Positions 5,920-7,269 of a stretch of DNA of 7,269 nt are shown in pieces. The translations under genes were made by a program, and so were the position numbers. The stretch is taken from positions 1 to 7,269 of the forward strand of contig CADBPU010000002.1 of the NCBI GenBank assembly GCA_902796635.1. Reading direction: 5' to 3'. The DNA is from an uncultured Eubacteriales bacterium. Its GTDB lineage: Bacteria; Bacillota; Clostridia; Christensenellales; UBA1242. Position 1 is the first letter of the stretch; each line of letters opens with the position of its first letter. Below the pieces are notes generated by a model. It was given only the letters and a program-made list of their open reading frames with translations, did no database searches and had not been told where the DNA came from.

Positions 5920-7269
5920 ATGAAACAAAATCAATTTTTCTTGGAATATTTTTTAGCAAAAAAAATAATAAACAAAAAAGAATATAACTTTTGTTCACAA
6001 AAAATCAGTCAAGCTGATTTTGATTTGCTTGCATATTTGATAGACAATGAAAAAATAACTATAAAAAACAAGTTTGAAGCATTGTCTGCATATTTAGATG
6101 TTCCAACAGTAGATATGGATTATCTTTTGATCTCAAAGAATTTTGAAAAATATTTTGATATTGAATTGCTGAAAAAATATAATTTTATTCCGGTTTATTT
6201 TACTGATGATGAAAAAAAACTAATCATTGCATCAAGCGATCCAACAAATCCTGAAATGAATTCCATAGTTTCGATGATGTTTGATGGTGAAGTTGAATAT
6301 ATTTTGGTTGAGATTGAAAAAGTAAAAAATGTTTTGAACTCATATCAAGCAAAAATTTCAACACGAGATGCATTGGACGTAATTTCAAAGAATATTGAAA
6401 GTGAACAAAAAGTTTATGATATGACTGAACTTTCCGTTCAAAATGCACCATCAGTCAAGTTTGTAGATTCAATTATTAGAGAAGCTATACCTTTAAGGGC
6501 AAGCGATATTCATATAGAGCCAAATGATGACAATGTAATTGTTAGGTATAGAATTGACGGAGATTTGATAAAGTGGACTGAATTTCCGGCCGCATCTTAT
6601 CCTGAAATTTCCGCAAGATTAAAGATTTTGTCAAACATTGATATTGCCGAAAAACGTGTGCCACAGGATGGAAGAATAGTCTTGAATATCAATGGCGAAG
6701 ATATCAATTTTCGTGTATCAACACTTCCAACAATTCACGGCGAAAAATTTGTTATAAGAGTTTTGGACAATAAAATTTTCTCATATTCACTTAAAGAATT
6801 GAACTTTTCAAAAGAATCTTTGCGATTGATTGAAAAAATTTTGCAACATCCACATGGAATTGTACTTTTGACCGGACCAACTGGTTCTGGAAAAACAACA
6901 ACGCTTTATGCGTTTTTAAGAGAACTTAATGATGGCAAAAAAAATATTGTCACAATTGAAGACCCTGTTGAGTTTGACATGAACGGAATAAATCAGTTGC
7001 AAATTAACAACAAAGCAAATTTGACTTTTGCTTCAAGTTTAAGAAGTATTTTGCGTCAAGACCCTGACATCATAATGGTGGGAGAAATTAGAGACGAAGA
7101 AACAGCGCAAATTGCAACCAGAGCCGCAATCACAGGCCACATGGTGCTTTCAACACTACATACCAACGATGCGCCAGGTGCAGTAATTCGTCTTGTTGAT
7201 ATGGGCATTCCGCAATATCTAGTAACAGATGCAACTGTTGCAGTTATTTCACAAAGACTTGTAAAAAAG
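5920..7269 (+). CDS. pilB: Type IV pilus assembly ATPase PilB (3' partial)
   Basis: The first 450 codons are present and the frame is open at the window end; the family is usually about 550-570 residues. This cytoplasmic hexameric ATPase of the GspE/PilB group powers pilus extension through PilC. Residues about 1-145 resemble a degenerate T2SSE_N/MshEN region, ending in a Leu-Ile-Ile-Ala-Ser-Ser-Asp-Pro strand-turn. From about 180 the core N-domain has Arg-Ala-Ser-Asp-Ile-His-Ile-Glu-Pro and Val-Arg-Tyr-Arg-Ile-Asp-Gly. The catalytic set is complete: Walker A Gly-Pro-Thr-Gly-Ser-Gly-Lys-Thr-Thr (319-327, Lys325), Asp box Glu-Asp-Pro-Val-Glu (347-351), Walker B around Asp383-Glu389, and His box with His407 and His414. 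The tetracysteine zinc site expected just after Gln-Arg-Leu-Val lies beyond the window. Extension (PilB) rather than retraction (PilT) type is supported by the long N-terminal region. It has its own strong ribosome site after a 90-base gap, unlike its overlapping neighbours. Confidence 0.95.
   Translation, partial: MKQNQFFLEYFLAKKIINKKEYNFCSQKISQADFDLLAYLIDNEKITIKNKFEALSAYLDVPTVDMDYLLISKNFEKYFDIELLKKYNFIPVYFTDDEKKLIIASSDPTNPEMNSIVSMMFDGEVEYILVEIEKVKNVLNSYQAKISTRDALDVISKNIESEQKVYDMTELSVQNAPSVKFVDSIIREAIPLRASDIHIEPNDDNVIVRYRIDGDLIKWTEFPAASYPEISARLKILSNIDIAEKRVPQDGRIVLNINGEDINFRVSTLPTIHGEKFVIRVLDNKIFSYSLKELNFSKESLRLIEKILQHPHGIVLLTGPTGSGKTTTLYAFLRELNDGKKNIVTIEDPVEFDMNGINQLQINNKANLTFASSLRSILRQDPDIIMVGEIRDEETAQIATRAAITGHMVLSTLHTNDAPGAVIRLVDMGIPQYLVTDATVAVISQRLVKK

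Noticed and set aside
1..7269. CRISPR, tRNA/rRNA genes, insertion sequences or phage genes
   Set aside because: No spaced direct repeats, tRNA-like cloverleaf, inverted terminal repeats or transposase/integrase motifs were seen; nearly all the sequence is explained by pilus genes.

Overview
The window holds a type IV pilus (T4P) or closely related type II secretion-like/competence pilus locus. All genes lie on the + strand and are tightly packed. The DNA is strongly AT-rich, genes are Lys/Asn/Ile-rich, purine-rich ribosome sites are common, and TGA is a real stop (it ends three genes), so the genetic code looks standard. This fits a low-GC Bacillota (Clostridia-like) bacterium. That assignment is inference; the best extra hint is a C-terminal domain in the second gene that, from memory, is common in uncharacterised Clostridia proteins.

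Layout: (1) the 3' part of a pilin gene, probably the major pilin, cut by the window start (2-379); (2) a strong hairpin ending in a T-rich arm (395-428); (3) a 383-residue protein with four membrane helices, a charged linker and a soluble C-terminal domain, of unknown function (445-1596); (4) minor prepilin 1 (1598-2065); (5) a divergent PilM-like cytoplasmic protein that seems to lack its nucleotide-binding signature (2065-2997); (6) minor prepilin 2 (2994-3380); (7) a PilX/GspK-like minor prepilin without Glu+5 (3382-3813); (8) prepilin peptidase PilD (3815-4621); (9) platform protein PilC (4618-5829); (10) a 90-base A-rich gap with phased A-tracts; (11) assembly ATPase PilB, running off the window end (5920-7269).

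How they work together: PilD cuts and methylates the four prepilins. PilB hydrolyses ATP under the membrane and drives PilC, which adds pilins to the fibre base. The three minor pilins probably form the tip or initiation complex. The PilM-like protein and the four-helix protein are candidates for the inner-membrane alignment and scaffold parts. No PilN, PilO, PilT or secretin is visible; the missing secretin fits a single-membrane cell, but flanking genes are unseen. From 445 to 5829 the genes are separated by one base or overlap by 1-4 bases, so they should be one translationally coupled transcript. The pilin is set apart by the hairpin and pilB by the A-rich gap, which suggests separate control of their expression levels.
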